DNA of 64,000 bases from Gammaproteobacteria bacterium (ex Lamellibrachia satsuma). Lineage in GTDB: Bacteria > Pseudomonadota > Gammaproteobacteria > Chromatiales > Chromatiaceae. Position numbers and translations under genes: made by a program. The notes under the pieces were generated by a model that saw only the letters and a program-made list of their open reading frames with translations, did not search any database and was not told the origin of the DNA. Below are positions 8,565 to 16,537 of the stretch, one piece after another. The stretch covers positions 62,001-126,000 of the forward strand of contig CP053680.1 of assembly GCA_019623805.1 (NCBI GenBank), in the 5' to 3' direction. Numbering within the stretch: the stretch's first letter is position 1; each line of letters begins with the position of its first letter.

Positions 8565-8736
8565 GTTTTCAGGGTCTGTAAAGCCGATCCATCTCCACAA
8601 TACCCCCAGCCTGTAAAACACCTGATGAAATACCATGCCCGCTGGTTAATAACTAATAAAACAATAACTTATTTACGTCATTACTCATATTAATAAATTT
8701 CAGGGAAATTAGTTTAGAACTATTCCAAAATAATAG

Positions 8737-8766
8737 TTGACAGTTTTAGTTGGTCTTTGCTCTAAT
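8737..8766 (+). promoter_or_regulatory. Sigma-70 promoter of the 63-residue protein gene
   Basis: TTGACA at 8737-8742 and TCTAAT at 8761-8766 (five of six to consensus) are separated by 18 bp. The predicted transcript begins near 8773, about 55 nt before the ATG at 8828. Confidence 0.65.
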
Positions 8767-8827
8767 CCCTACCAGATCACTTGGTTATTAATACACGCAC
8801 GTAATGCTCATTTTCAGGAGGCTTAAA

Positions 8828-9019
8828 ATGGCAAAGATTCGCAGAGCAATCAAAGTTTGGGGCGCGCAGATGGATGACGGCTCCATGGTTACCAACGACG
8901 ATCCACAAATCGTCTCAGTTACCATCCATCCCGATGGGTCAGTGCACACCCTTGATCCAGCAGGCAAAGAGGCTGTTGCAGAAGGCACATGGGTGACTTA
9001 CAACCCACGCTTTAACTGA
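8828..9019 (+). CDS. Small protein of unknown function (63 residues)
   Basis: I do not recognise a family. The start at 8828 is set by a perfect AGGAGG seven bases upstream. The product begins MAKIRRAIKVWGAQMDDGSM and contains the patterns DDPQIVSVTIHPDGSVHTLDP and EGTWVTYNP, which suggest a small all-beta fold. It has no signal peptide, membrane segment or cysteine. A consensus-like promoter upstream and a strong terminator downstream (9145-9177) make it a complete single-gene unit. An efficiently expressed small cytoplasmic protein is the reasonable inference. Its position after the sulfur globule gene may be chance. Confidence 0.7.
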   Translation: MAKIRRAIKVWGAQMDDGSMVTNDDPQIVSVTIHPDGSVHTLDPAGKEAVAEGTWVTYNPRFN

Positions 9020-9144
9020 TGCAGGGTAGTTATCCGTAGAGAATCGGGTAACATGAGAGAACAATATAATTTATATGAAGATATAGACTCAACTTCATGT
9101 TTTTATAATAAATAATAATACTAGCACTAAAACGACCTCCACTA

Positions 9145-9177
9145 GTCGCCTCTCAAATAGAGAGGCGGCTTTTTTTT
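9145..9177 (+). terminator. Rho-independent terminator
   Basis: A 10-bp stem (9145-9154 with 9160-9169, one G-T type mismatch, arms GCCTCTC/GAGAGGC), a 5-nt loop and eight T bases (9170-9177). It lies 125 bp after the 63-residue gene. The stretch 9020-9144 is AT-rich and shows no gene. Confidence 0.9.
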
Positions 9178-9207
9178 CGCGGAAAAGTAACCCATTCAGT
9201 GATTGCC

Positions 9208-9234
9208 TGATCCGCTGCGCTTGATCTGGCCTAC
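9208..9234. repeat. Dispersed repeat, family R3
   Basis: TGATCCGCTGCGCTTGATCT followed by GGCCTAC. Close copies occur at 36367-36392 and, in reverse, at 53332-53355 and 6216-6240. It sits just after the terminator and before the end of arsM. Function unknown. Confidence 0.6.
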
Positions 9235-9253
9235 GGTGTGGCTCTTTTCGCGA

Positions 9254-10309
9254 TTAACAGCAACTGCCTCCCGCTGATTCCTCTTCACCCTGCCCTGCCT
9301 GCCTGAAGGGCAAACTACTGCCACAATCATCGAAGATACCGTAGTGAGTATCCCAATTCCCATAGAATTCAAAGTATTCACTGAAGCGGGTTTCATTCAG
9401 CATCCGGTAGGTATTGCCGCAGACCAGAAACATTCTGCCCTTCTCAATGATATGGTGGTCATCCAGGGCGAAAGTCTGCTCGCTCTCCGGGATACCCCCT
9501 TTATAGACCACTGCCTGTCCGTAGTCCTCGCAGGCCGGTTCCAACCCGTCCAGCTTGAACAGCCGATAGGTCGCTGAGTAGAAACCGATGTGGCCTATCT
9601 TCTCTTCGATCTCCGGATTATCAATGGTAATCGGGCGATCCTCCACCAAGCGGGGATCAGCAAATCCCGCTTTTTTCGCCAGATTCTGAAAATCGTTCCA
9701 GTAGAGTGCGCCACTCAGACATTCGCCGTAGAGCACAGGGTCGGCAATCAGATGCTCAGGCACCCGCCGGTCAGAGTAAACATCGGAAAAATAGAGCTCA
9801 CCACCTGGCTTGAGCAGGCGATAGGCCTCCCGCAACACGGCCTCCTTGTCGGGAGAGAGGTTGATGACACAGTTGGAGACAATGATGTCGAAACTGCTCT
9901 CCTCAAGACCCAACTCATCCAATTTCTCGATGTAGCCCTTGCGGAATTCCACATTGCTCTTGGCATAACCAAAACGGTCACGATGCCATTCGATATGGCG
10001 GTCTGCGACTTCAAGTTGTTCATCGGTCATATCCACGCCAAGCACATACCCCGACTCACCGACCATCTGCCCCAGCGCGTAGCAATCCCGTCCGGAGCCA
10101 CTTCCCAGATCGAGAATTCTTGTTCCTTCAAGCAGTTGAGGGCTCACCAGGCCGCAGCCATAGTAGCGGGCCATAACTTCGTCGTGAATATTGGACAGTG
10201 CATCGCGCAGATAGCCAGGCATCTCAGCATCAGTGCAGCAGGCATTGGTCTGGAGGTCTCCAGAGTGCTGCAGCACCTTGCCGTAATACTCTTTAACCGT
10301 ATCTTTCAT
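9254..10309 (-). CDS. arsM: Arsenite S-adenosylmethionine methyltransferase
   Basis: ArsM adds methyl groups to trivalent arsenic and yields volatile or excretable forms. The 351-residue protein has a class I methyltransferase domain with the AdoMet loop LDLGSGSGRDC (about 67-76). The three cysteines that bind As(III) are present: Cys52 (YYGCG), Cys147 (SNCVINLS) and Cys197 (GECLSG). Cys24-Cys25 and a C-terminal GGSCC are further thiols. The ATG at 10309 gives the usual start MKDTVKEYYGKV; a longer in-frame start at 10369 adds an atypical Cys-rich extension. No arsR or other ars gene is near. Confidence 0.92.
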   Translation of the reverse strand: MKDTVKEYYGKVLQHSGDLQTNACCTDAEMPGYLRDALSNIHDEVMARYYGCGLVSPQLLEGTRILDLGSGSGRDCYALGQMVGESGYVLGVDMTDEQLEVADRHIEWHRDRFGYAKSNVEFRKGYIEKLDELGLEESSFDIIVSNCVINLSPDKEAVLREAYRLLKPGGELYFSDVYSDRRVPEHLIADPVLYGECLSGALYWNDFQNLAKKAGFADPRLVEDRPITIDNPEIEEKIGHIGFYSATYRLFKLDGLEPACEDYGQAVVYKGGIPESEQTFALDDHHIIEKGRMFLVCGNTYRMLNETRFSEYFEFYGNWDTHYGIFDDCGSSLPFRQAGQGEEESAGGSCC

Positions 10310-10548
10310 CTCTCTCAGATCTCTTTTGCTGGTGTGACAGCCCGCTGGAAAAGCGGTTTGGCAACACACACTATTATGAAATTAATCCTAAGTCGACAGA
10401 AGTTACCGCGTAATTCTCATGATTATGTTTCACGAGGCCCTTACTGGTTTCTGGCTAAACGCTGGAAGGTCAGCGGTGCTTCATCTGGCGTTGATAACTC
10501 GAATTTCGGGGTTCAGGGTGGAGGTTGGCTTCTCTAAATGTGCCGAAC

Positions 10549-10579
10549 GTAGGGTGCGCCGTACGCACCACGATTACCC
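10549..10579. repeat. Dispersed repeat, family R2 (TAGGGTGCGC core)
   Basis: GTAGGGTGCGCCGTACGCAC followed by CACGATTAC, an imperfect palindrome. Related copies lie at 15439-15464 in reverse and at 53364-53420. It occupies the 388-bp arsM-tetR gap, which holds no gene that I can support; the rest of that gap carries only the tetR promoter region. Confidence 0.6.
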
Positions 10580-10639
10580 ATTCTGGCGCGCACGGCTCAC
10601 CCTTCCAGAGAATTAAACGCCACCAGCTTGTACCCATGA

Positions 10640-10668
10640 TTGACAGAAAGTTACCGGTCATCTATCTT
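10640..10668 (+). promoter_or_regulatory. Promoter of the tetR-RND operon
   Basis: TTGACA at 10640-10645 and TATCTT at 10663-10668 (four of six to consensus), 17 bp apart. The predicted start near 10675 falls at the edge of the palindrome at 10676-10695. Confidence 0.5.
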
Positions 10669-10675
10669 GAATAAG

Positions 10676-10695
10676 ATTAATGAACGTTAATTAAT
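10676..10695. promoter_or_regulatory. Probable TetR operator palindrome
   Basis: A 20-bp palindrome built as ATTAAT, G, AACGTT, A, ATTAAT: a single mismatched pair, symmetric about the centre. It lies 2 bp before the tetR-family ATG and just downstream of the likely promoter. Bound repressor there would block transcription of its own operon. The palindrome is seen; its binding by the adjacent regulator is inferred. Confidence 0.6.
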
Positions 10696-10697
10696 AT

Positions 10698-11300
10698 ATG
10701 CCGGGAAAAACAGACGTGAGCAATACAAGAACAGCCATCCTCAAGGCGGCAATCCTGCTTTTTTCCCAGCGAGGGTATGAAGGGGTATCCATGCGCAATA
10801 TCGCGTGTGCAGTTGACATCAGCACTCCTGCTTTATACAACCATTTCAAGGATAAACAGTCGCTCTATATTGCAGTCATCACCGATACTTTCGAGAATAA
10901 ATCAGAACTGCTACTGCAAGCACTGACTGGGCAGGATAAGCCAATACTACGCCTGCAGAACTTCATCACCCGATTAAGCGAAGTGTTGCATGATGACCCC
11001 GATTTTCATCGCCTGATGCAGCGCGAATTATTAGATGGCGATGAAAAGCGACTACGCTATCTGGCGCAGGAAGTTTTTGGTCATTCATTCCAGCACCTGA
11101 TGAATCTGTTGATTGAATTAAAGCCCGATTGTGACGCACATAGTCTCTCAGTCATCATTATTGGCATGGTGCAAAAGCCTTATGAGCTGAATCCTTTGGA
11201 TCGTTTCTTCCCTGGCAGTCAACCGGCGCACAACACACCTGCTTACATTACCCAACAGGTAATGGCCGTGGTATCCGCATATTTGGGAGATAGGACATGA
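10698..11300 (+). CDS. TetR/AcrR family repressor of an RND efflux operon
   Basis: A 200-residue regulator. Residues about 10-57 form the TetR helix-turn-helix (AAILLFSQRGYEGVSMRNIA, then STPALYNHFKDKQSLY). The rest is the variable ligand-binding domain. The stop overlaps the start of the efflux adaptor by four bases (ATGA), so translation is coupled. A 20-bp palindrome directly before the start codon is the likely operator, which implies self-repression relieved by an efflux substrate. No ribosome site is seen before the ATG at 10698; a GTG at 10716 is an alternative. The inducer cannot be predicted. Confidence 0.85.
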   Translation: MPGKTDVSNTRTAILKAAILLFSQRGYEGVSMRNIACAVDISTPALYNHFKDKQSLYIAVITDTFENKSELLLQALTGQDKPILRLQNFITRLSEVLHDDPDFHRLMQRELLDGDEKRLRYLAQEVFGHSFQHLMNLLIELKPDCDAHSLSVIIIGMVQKPYELNPLDRFFPGSQPAHNTPAYITQQVMAVVSAYLGDRT

Positions 11301-12364
11301 ATCATTTTTTTCTGGGTTCGGCATGGCTACTGCTTACTCTCAGCACCTTGGTATCTGCAGCACCTCCTAAAGATATAGCACCACCCCAGGCCACTCCGGT
11401 CACCATGACCAGAGCCGTTCAGACAACCATGATTTCCACAACCATGGTTCGAGGAGAGGTTGAAAGCCCCAGTACGCCCCATATCGCAGCCAAGGTTTCT
11501 GCGGAAGTTGACAGTATCAAAGTGGATGAAGGTATGCAGGTGCAGTCGGGCCAACTGCTGGCAGCGCTTGACGATGAGACATTTAAGATTTCCGCAGAGA
11601 TCGCCAGCGCTGAAATCCAACGTCTACAGATCCTGATTGATAATCAACAACGAATTCTGACGCGCAACAAAGAGCTGTTCAGTAAAAATCTGGCTTCACA
11701 ATCAGTTCTGGATGATGCGCTAACAGCCCTGAAACAGTCCCAGGCAGAATTGATAGGCACCAGAGCTAAACTCAAAGAGGTTCGTTATCAACTCTCCCAT
11801 ACCAGAGTAACCAGTCCTGTCGATGGCATCATTCAACAACGGACGGTCTCCAGGGGTGATTACGTCAAACCTGGTACCCTGCTGTTTCAGATAGCATCGA
11901 CGGACAGCTTGCGCGCTCGTCTCTATTTCCCGGAGACGTTGGCCACATCGGTCTATTTGGGCATGAAGGTAGAGTTAACCCAAGGTGAGCAAACCGTAAT
12001 CAGCGAAGTAACTCACATACGCCCCATGCTGGAAGAAAGCAATCGAGCGTTACATGCACTGGTTGATTTCCAGAACGAGGGCCAATGGAAACCCGGCTCC
12101 AGTATTATTGCCCGGGTGATACTTGAAAAACATACGCAAGCGGTGGCCGTGCCGGAAAAAACACTGGTGCGCCGGCCTGCCGGTATGGTGCTGTATCGGA
12201 TAAAAGGCAACGCAGTGACGGAGCAGGTCGTCACGACAGGTTTGAAACAAGGAGATCTGATTGAAGTGACGTCGGGTATTAGCGCAGGGGAATCTATCGT
12301 GCTGGATGGCGCCGCCTGGCTGACTGATGGTGCAAGAGTGGAAATTCAGGAAAGCGCACAATGA
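11297..12364 (+). CDS. RND efflux periplasmic adaptor (membrane fusion protein)
   Basis: A 355-residue adaptor linking an inner-membrane RND pump to an outer-membrane channel. The signal peptide (about 1-21) ends VSA and has no lipobox cysteine. Two half-lipoyl motifs (AKVSAEVDSIKVDEGMQVQS and TSPVDGIIQQRTVSRGDYV) flank an alpha-helical hairpin (about residues 100-160). Beta-barrel and membrane-proximal domains follow. It overlaps both neighbours by four bases, tetR before and the RND gene after. No outer-membrane factor gene accompanies it, so the pump probably uses a TolC encoded elsewhere. Confidence 0.88.
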   Translation: MNHFFLGSAWLLLTLSTLVSAAPPKDIAPPQATPVTMTRAVQTTMISTTMVRGEVESPSTPHIAAKVSAEVDSIKVDEGMQVQSGQLLAALDDETFKISAEIASAEIQRLQILIDNQQRILTRNKELFSKNLASQSVLDDALTALKQSQAELIGTRAKLKEVRYQLSHTRVTSPVDGIIQQRTVSRGDYVKPGTLLFQIASTDSLRARLYFPETLATSVYLGMKVELTQGEQTVISEVTHIRPMLEESNRALHALVDFQNEGQWKPGSSIIARVILEKHTQAVAVPEKTLVRRPAGMVLYRIKGNAVTEQVVTTGLKQGDLIEVTSGISAGESIVLDGAAWLTDGARVEIQESAQ

Positions 12365-15300
12365 ACCTGCCGGCTTTCTCCATAAAGAACCATGTGCTGA
12401 CCTATATGCTCAGCCTGGTGCTGATCCTCTTTGGCGTGATCAGTTATAACCGTATAGGCGTTGACCAACTGCCAGAAATAGAATTTCCCATGCTATCTGT
12501 ATCTACGGTATTGCCAGGCGGAGATCCCTCCATTATCGATGCATCTGTGACCAATATCATCGAATCCGCAGTAAACAGCATTTCAGGTATCGAAACCATT
12601 CAATCCTCATCATTGGCAGGGGTATCGGTAGTAGTTGTTCAGTTTGATCTGTCAAAAGACATTGATACAGCATTTAACGAGATGCAGGCAAAAATCAATG
12701 AGGTAATACGCCTGTTGCCCAATGATACTGAAACACCCATCGTCAAAAAGGTGGAGGTTGGTGGAACCCCTGTCATGTGGCTGTCATTGCAGGGAGATCG
12801 CACCCTGCAGCAGTTGAATCTCTATGCCAAAAACATCATCAAGAAGCGGGTTGAAACGGTGAGTGGCGTAGGTAATGTGTTGATCGCGGGAGAGCGTGAA
12901 CGCACCGTGCGGATCAATCTGGATATCCATCGCATGGCCGGACTTGGTATCGCAGTAGATGATGTGATTGGCGCATTTCAACGTGAGCACATCAAGTTGC
13001 CTGGCGGCTTCGTGGTCAGCTCGGATCGTGAACAACAACTCAAGCTGGACCTTGAGTACCATGACCTGCATGCGCTGAAAAATCTCATCGTCAGTTATCG
13101 TGATCATTTGCCGGTTTATCTGCATGAGGTTGCTGATATCGAAGATGGGCTGGAGGATTTCAGACGATTTGCCAGCTATAACGGTACGCCTACTGTTGGA
13201 CTGGGACTGATCAAAATATCCGGCGCCAATACGGTAGCCCTTATCGAAGAAGTTAAACACAGGCTTGACGGCGATATCCTGCCGCAGCTTCCGCCTGGCA
13301 TGAAACTGGAAATAGTCGTGGATGATGCTGACCTGATAACGGCTATCGTTGAAGGGTTAAAGACGCATCTTTTCGAAGGTACTCTGCTGGCGGCACTGGT
13401 GGTCTGGTTATTTCTAAAGAGTATGCGCTCCACCCTGATCGTAGCCACGGCTATTCCTGTCTCGCTACTGGGTGCCGTTGCAGCCATTTACTTCGCAGGC
13501 TACACCTTCAATACCATGACCATGTTGGGACTGCTCCTGCTCATCGGGGTAGTGGTTGATGATGCCATTGTAGTTTTGGAAAACATCTTCCGGCATATGA
13601 CGAAAGATCCTGACACCGCACCAGAGGTACATGCGATTCAAGGCGCCAGTCAGGTCATGTTTGCCATACTGGCCTCCACCTTTACCCTGGTTTCTCTATT
13701 CGGTGCGGTGGTATTCATGGAAGGAATCATTGGTCGATTTATCGGTTCCTTTGCGGTTGTGGTGGTTTTTGGAGTCATGGTTTCTCTGTTTGTATCGGTT
13801 ACGCTCACGCCCATGCTGTGCGCTAAATACCTGCGCGTCAAAACGAACCATGGTTTGATCTACCGCGTACTGGAATCCATATTTCAAGGCATGGAGCGCC
13901 TATACAAAGCAGTACTCGGTTTTGCAGTCCACCAACGCCTGCTGGTTATAGTACTGGCGGCCTCGACCGTTTATGCAAGCGGATGGTTCATGGGACAGTT
14001 AGGCAAGGGGTTTATGCCGGAAGAAGATCAGGCTCGCTTTATCGTCTCTTTAAAGACGCCCCTGGGATCCAGTATTGAATATACCCGTGATCGACTTCAC
14101 CGTGTCGAGAACATCCTGAAACAATATGATGAAATTTACGGCCTGTTCAGCACCATTGGAACCGGTGACAGAGGCCAGGTAAATCAGGGTGAAATCTATG
14201 TCAGCCTGATACCCAGGGAACAGAGGAAATTACATCAGACCAAAATCATTGAAAAGGTTCGGGTAGACCTTGCCAAAATACCGGGCGTTAAAGCCTTTGC
14301 TGCTCCAGTCCCTATAGTTGGAGGGCAACGCGGCGAGCCACTCCAGTTTGTACTCAAGGGGCCAAACCTGGAAAAGGTAGCTGCGCTATCAACAAAATTA
14401 GCCAACAGGTTACAACAAATCCCGGTCATTGGACCGCTGGACACGGATCTGCAACTGGAGATGCCCGAACTCAAACTCGTTCCTGATCGTGAACAAACCA
14501 GAGATGCTGGACTGGACGCCTTGACCGTCGGCAATGCGCTACGGGTACTGGTCGGTGGCCTGGATGTAGCCAAATATAATGACGAGCCAGGTGATGGCGA
14601 ACGCTATGATATACGCCTAAAGACAGCACCTGGCACCATGACCTATGAAGGTGAGTTGCAACAGGCCTATCTGCGCAATCAATCCGGCCAACTGGTCAGA
14701 CTGGATAGCGTGGCACAATTTGAATCTGGACTGGGTCCTGCCACCATAGGTCGATACAATCTGCAATATGCGGCTACTTTCTTCGCCACACCCACGATAC
14801 CGGAGGGGGATGCTTCAATCATTGTATTGGATGAAGCGAAAAAATTACTCCCCACAGGCTATCAGGTAGAACTTATTGGCCGCGCCAAGGAGTTCAGTAA
14901 AACGGTGGGCTATATCATGTTTGCTTTTGCCACAGGATTGATCCTGCTTTACATGACACTGGCCAGTCAGTTTAACTCATTCATACAGCCTCTGATTGTC
15001 ATGGTTGCTCAACCTCTTGCCATTATTGGTGGCATCTTTGGACTCTGGTTAGCCGGGCATTCACTGAACATCTATTCCATGATCGGATTGGTATTACTGG
15101 TTGGTCTGGTGGCAAAAAACTCTATACTGCTCATCGACCTGACTAATCAGATGCGGGCACAGGGCAAGCCAATCAACGAGGCCTTACTGGAAGCCTGCCC
15201 CATAAGACTGAGACCGGTATTGATGACATCGCTGACAGTTATTCTTTCCATGATCCCGGCAGCTATGGGCATAGGTGCCGGCGCAGATACCAATGCACCA

Positions 15301-15438
15301 CTTGCTGTGGCTGTAATTGGCGGCATGGTCAGTTCAACACTGTTGACCCTGATCGTCGTGCCTGCAGTTTATTCACTGGTGGAAAATGGTTTAGAACGGA
15401 TACGGAATCAGATGCATAAAAAACCACAACCGGAGTAA
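12361..15438 (+). CDS. RND efflux transporter, AcrB/HAE-like
   Basis: A 1025-residue inner-membrane proton antiporter with the RND plan: 12 membrane helices and two large periplasmic loops. The N-terminal helix begins FSIKNHVLTYMLSL. The proton-relay motif VVVDDAIVVLENI in helix 4 holds two adjacent Asp, and a Lys in helix 10 (GLVAKNSILLIDL) completes the relay. This points to drug or hydrophobic substrate export rather than metal export. The gene ends the tetR-adaptor-pump operon; a family R2 repeat follows the stop at once. Confidence 0.9.
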   Translation: MNLPAFSIKNHVLTYMLSLVLILFGVISYNRIGVDQLPEIEFPMLSVSTVLPGGDPSIIDASVTNIIESAVNSISGIETIQSSSLAGVSVVVVQFDLSKDIDTAFNEMQAKINEVIRLLPNDTETPIVKKVEVGGTPVMWLSLQGDRTLQQLNLYAKNIIKKRVETVSGVGNVLIAGERERTVRINLDIHRMAGLGIAVDDVIGAFQREHIKLPGGFVVSSDREQQLKLDLEYHDLHALKNLIVSYRDHLPVYLHEVADIEDGLEDFRRFASYNGTPTVGLGLIKISGANTVALIEEVKHRLDGDILPQLPPGMKLEIVVDDADLITAIVEGLKTHLFEGTLLAALVVWLFLKSMRSTLIVATAIPVSLLGAVAAIYFAGYTFNTMTMLGLLLLIGVVVDDAIVVLENIFRHMTKDPDTAPEVHAIQGASQVMFAILASTFTLVSLFGAVVFMEGIIGRFIGSFAVVVVFGVMVSLFVSVTLTPMLCAKYLRVKTNHGLIYRVLESIFQGMERLYKAVLGFAVHQRLLVIVLAASTVYASGWFMGQLGKGFMPEEDQARFIVSLKTPLGSSIEYTRDRLHRVENILKQYDEIYGLFSTIGTGDRGQVNQGEIYVSLIPREQRKLHQTKIIEKVRVDLAKIPGVKAFAAPVPIVGGQRGEPLQFVLKGPNLEKVAALSTKLANRLQQIPVIGPLDTDLQLEMPELKLVPDREQTRDAGLDALTVGNALRVLVGGLDVAKYNDEPGDGERYDIRLKTAPGTMTYEGELQQAYLRNQSGQLVRLDSVAQFESGLGPATIGRYNLQYAATFFATPTIPEGDASIIVLDEAKKLLPTGYQVELIGRAKEFSKTVGYIMFAFATGLILLYMTLASQFNSFIQPLIVMVAQPLAIIGGIFGLWLAGHSLNIYSMIGLVLLVGLVAKNSILLIDLTNQMRAQGKPINEALLEACPIRLRPVLMTSLTVILSMIPAAMGIGAGADTNAPLAVAVIGGMVSSTLLTLIVVPAVYSLVENGLERIRNQMHKKPQPE

Positions 15439-15464
15439 TCATGGTGCGCACAGCGCACCCTACA
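15439..15464. repeat. Dispersed repeat, family R2
   Basis: ATGGTGCGCACAGCGCACCC then TACATC, a reverse copy of the repeat at 10549-10579, starting one base after the RND gene stop. It may act as a transcript-end hairpin for the operon; no T tract follows. Confidence 0.55.
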
Positions 15465-15501
15465 TCCTGGCTGAATCCGTGATTATCACGTTGAAGGGGC
15501 G

Positions 15502-16203
15502 CTAATCGCAACGACTGAACAGATCGGTATTTCCCAGTGCTTCCCGGCATTGCGCACCGGTTTGGGTGAAGATATCTGGAGACAACACCTGTTCATCCAT
15601 CTCCATCAGCAACAATTGATCGGCAAGGTCACAGGCCTGAGTACCGGCACACTGTAGTCGCCTTCCGCACACCTTTTGGCGCAGCACTTCGCAAGATGTG
15701 CTCGGTGTACCTGTGGGACGCTTGGTGCAGGTCTGAAAATAGTCGTTTTGTGTCAGCGCGTCGAGACAAAGACGTGAACTTTCACGGGCGCGCCCGTCCC
15801 ATTGCTGTTGCGCCTCCTCCTGCTCCAGCGCCAACAACTGCCGGGCAGGATTACAGGCAGGATGGCCACGACACTCATCATGCTGACCGCAGACCTTTCG
15901 GACCAACAGGCTACACGCCTCCCTCTCCTCCTCCATCTGCTGCTGCTGTTGGGACTCCAGCAGTATCGCATCCCTCACCACAACACCATCCCTCACGATA
16001 ATCACCGCGCCGTTGTCGAGCCGATGCACGCCATCCCACAGCTGGGAACTCACCCCCTCGGATGAGCGGGTAGCCTTGTTGGTAATTGGATCGATAGTAA
16101 TGCGACTGCCGTCAACCATACTGCCTTCCCATGCCGCCCCGGCAGCGTTGAGTAAAAATGGCAGAAAAAGCAATAAAAAGAAAAGGGGCCGATATGACAG
16201 CAT
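15502..16203 (-). CDS. Secreted protein with two six-cysteine modules, unknown function
   Basis: I do not recognise a family. The 233-residue product has a signal peptide (about residues 1-23, ending NAAGA), a beta-rich segment (about 24-75, DGSRITIDP and LDNGAVIIVRDGVVVRDAI) and a Gln/Glu-rich linker. Two tandem repeats of about 62 residues follow, each with six cysteines spaced C-x7-C-x5-C-x5-C-x27/28-C-x12-C. The shared signature is KVCG, then C, then AC, then QLL. Such spacing suggests disulfide-linked modules in the periplasm. The ATG at 16203 follows an AGGGTGA site. The gene is convergent with the RND operon. Confidence 0.7.
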   Translation of the reverse strand: MLSYRPLFFLLLFLPFLLNAAGAAWEGSMVDGSRITIDPITNKATRSSEGVSSQLWDGVHRLDNGAVIIVRDGVVVRDAILLESQQQQQMEEEREACSLLVRKVCGQHDECRGHPACNPARQLLALEQEEAQQQWDGRARESSRLCLDALTQNDYFQTCTKRPTGTPSTSCEVLRQKVCGRRLQCAGTQACDLADQLLLMEMDEQVLSPDIFTQTGAQCREALGNTDLFSRCD

Positions 16204-16333
16204 GAAAATCACCCTGAATAAGCACTTGAAATGTTTCGGGTCGTGTTCATGAAGAATAACATAGATTACTAATACTGGAAGCGGCGGTGCGTCACCTGTA
16301 GCCGGTTTCCGATACCCGTGACGGGCAGCCTGT

Positions 16334-16501
16334 CTAGGAGGCTGTCGGGTTTATCCGTTTGAAGCGAAAATCACTGGGGGCGAATCAAATCAGTTTATCG
16401 AATGAGGCGAATAGCGGGCCTATTTAACGAGTTCGATAAGCTGAGTTGATCGCCATCCAGGGATTTGCAGCCAAACCGCGTTAAACTCAACAGCCTCCTA
16501 G
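16334..16501. repeat. 168-bp fold-back element (MITE-like)
   Basis: The ends are perfect 12-bp inverted repeats, CTAGGAGGCTGT (16334-16345) and its complement at 16490-16501. The two halves stay imperfectly complementary inward (for example GGGTTTATCC against GAGTTTAACGC, and CAGTTTATCGAA against CAGCTTATCGAA). No open frame or transposase is inside. It fills most of the 334-bp gap between two unknown minus-strand genes. This is either a miniature inverted-repeat transposable element or a large structured repeat; target duplication is not obvious. Confidence 0.7.
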
Positions 16502-16537
16502 GCAAAATCCGGGGTAGGCAAACTCTCTGCTCAACCG

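Noticed and set aside
9590..10537. A 315-codon open frame antisense to arsM
   Set aside because: Shadow of arsM running into the intergenic repeat; no protein features.
10419..10616. Small gene in the arsM-tetR gap
   Set aside because: The open frame runs through a dispersed repeat and shows no ribosome site or protein pattern.
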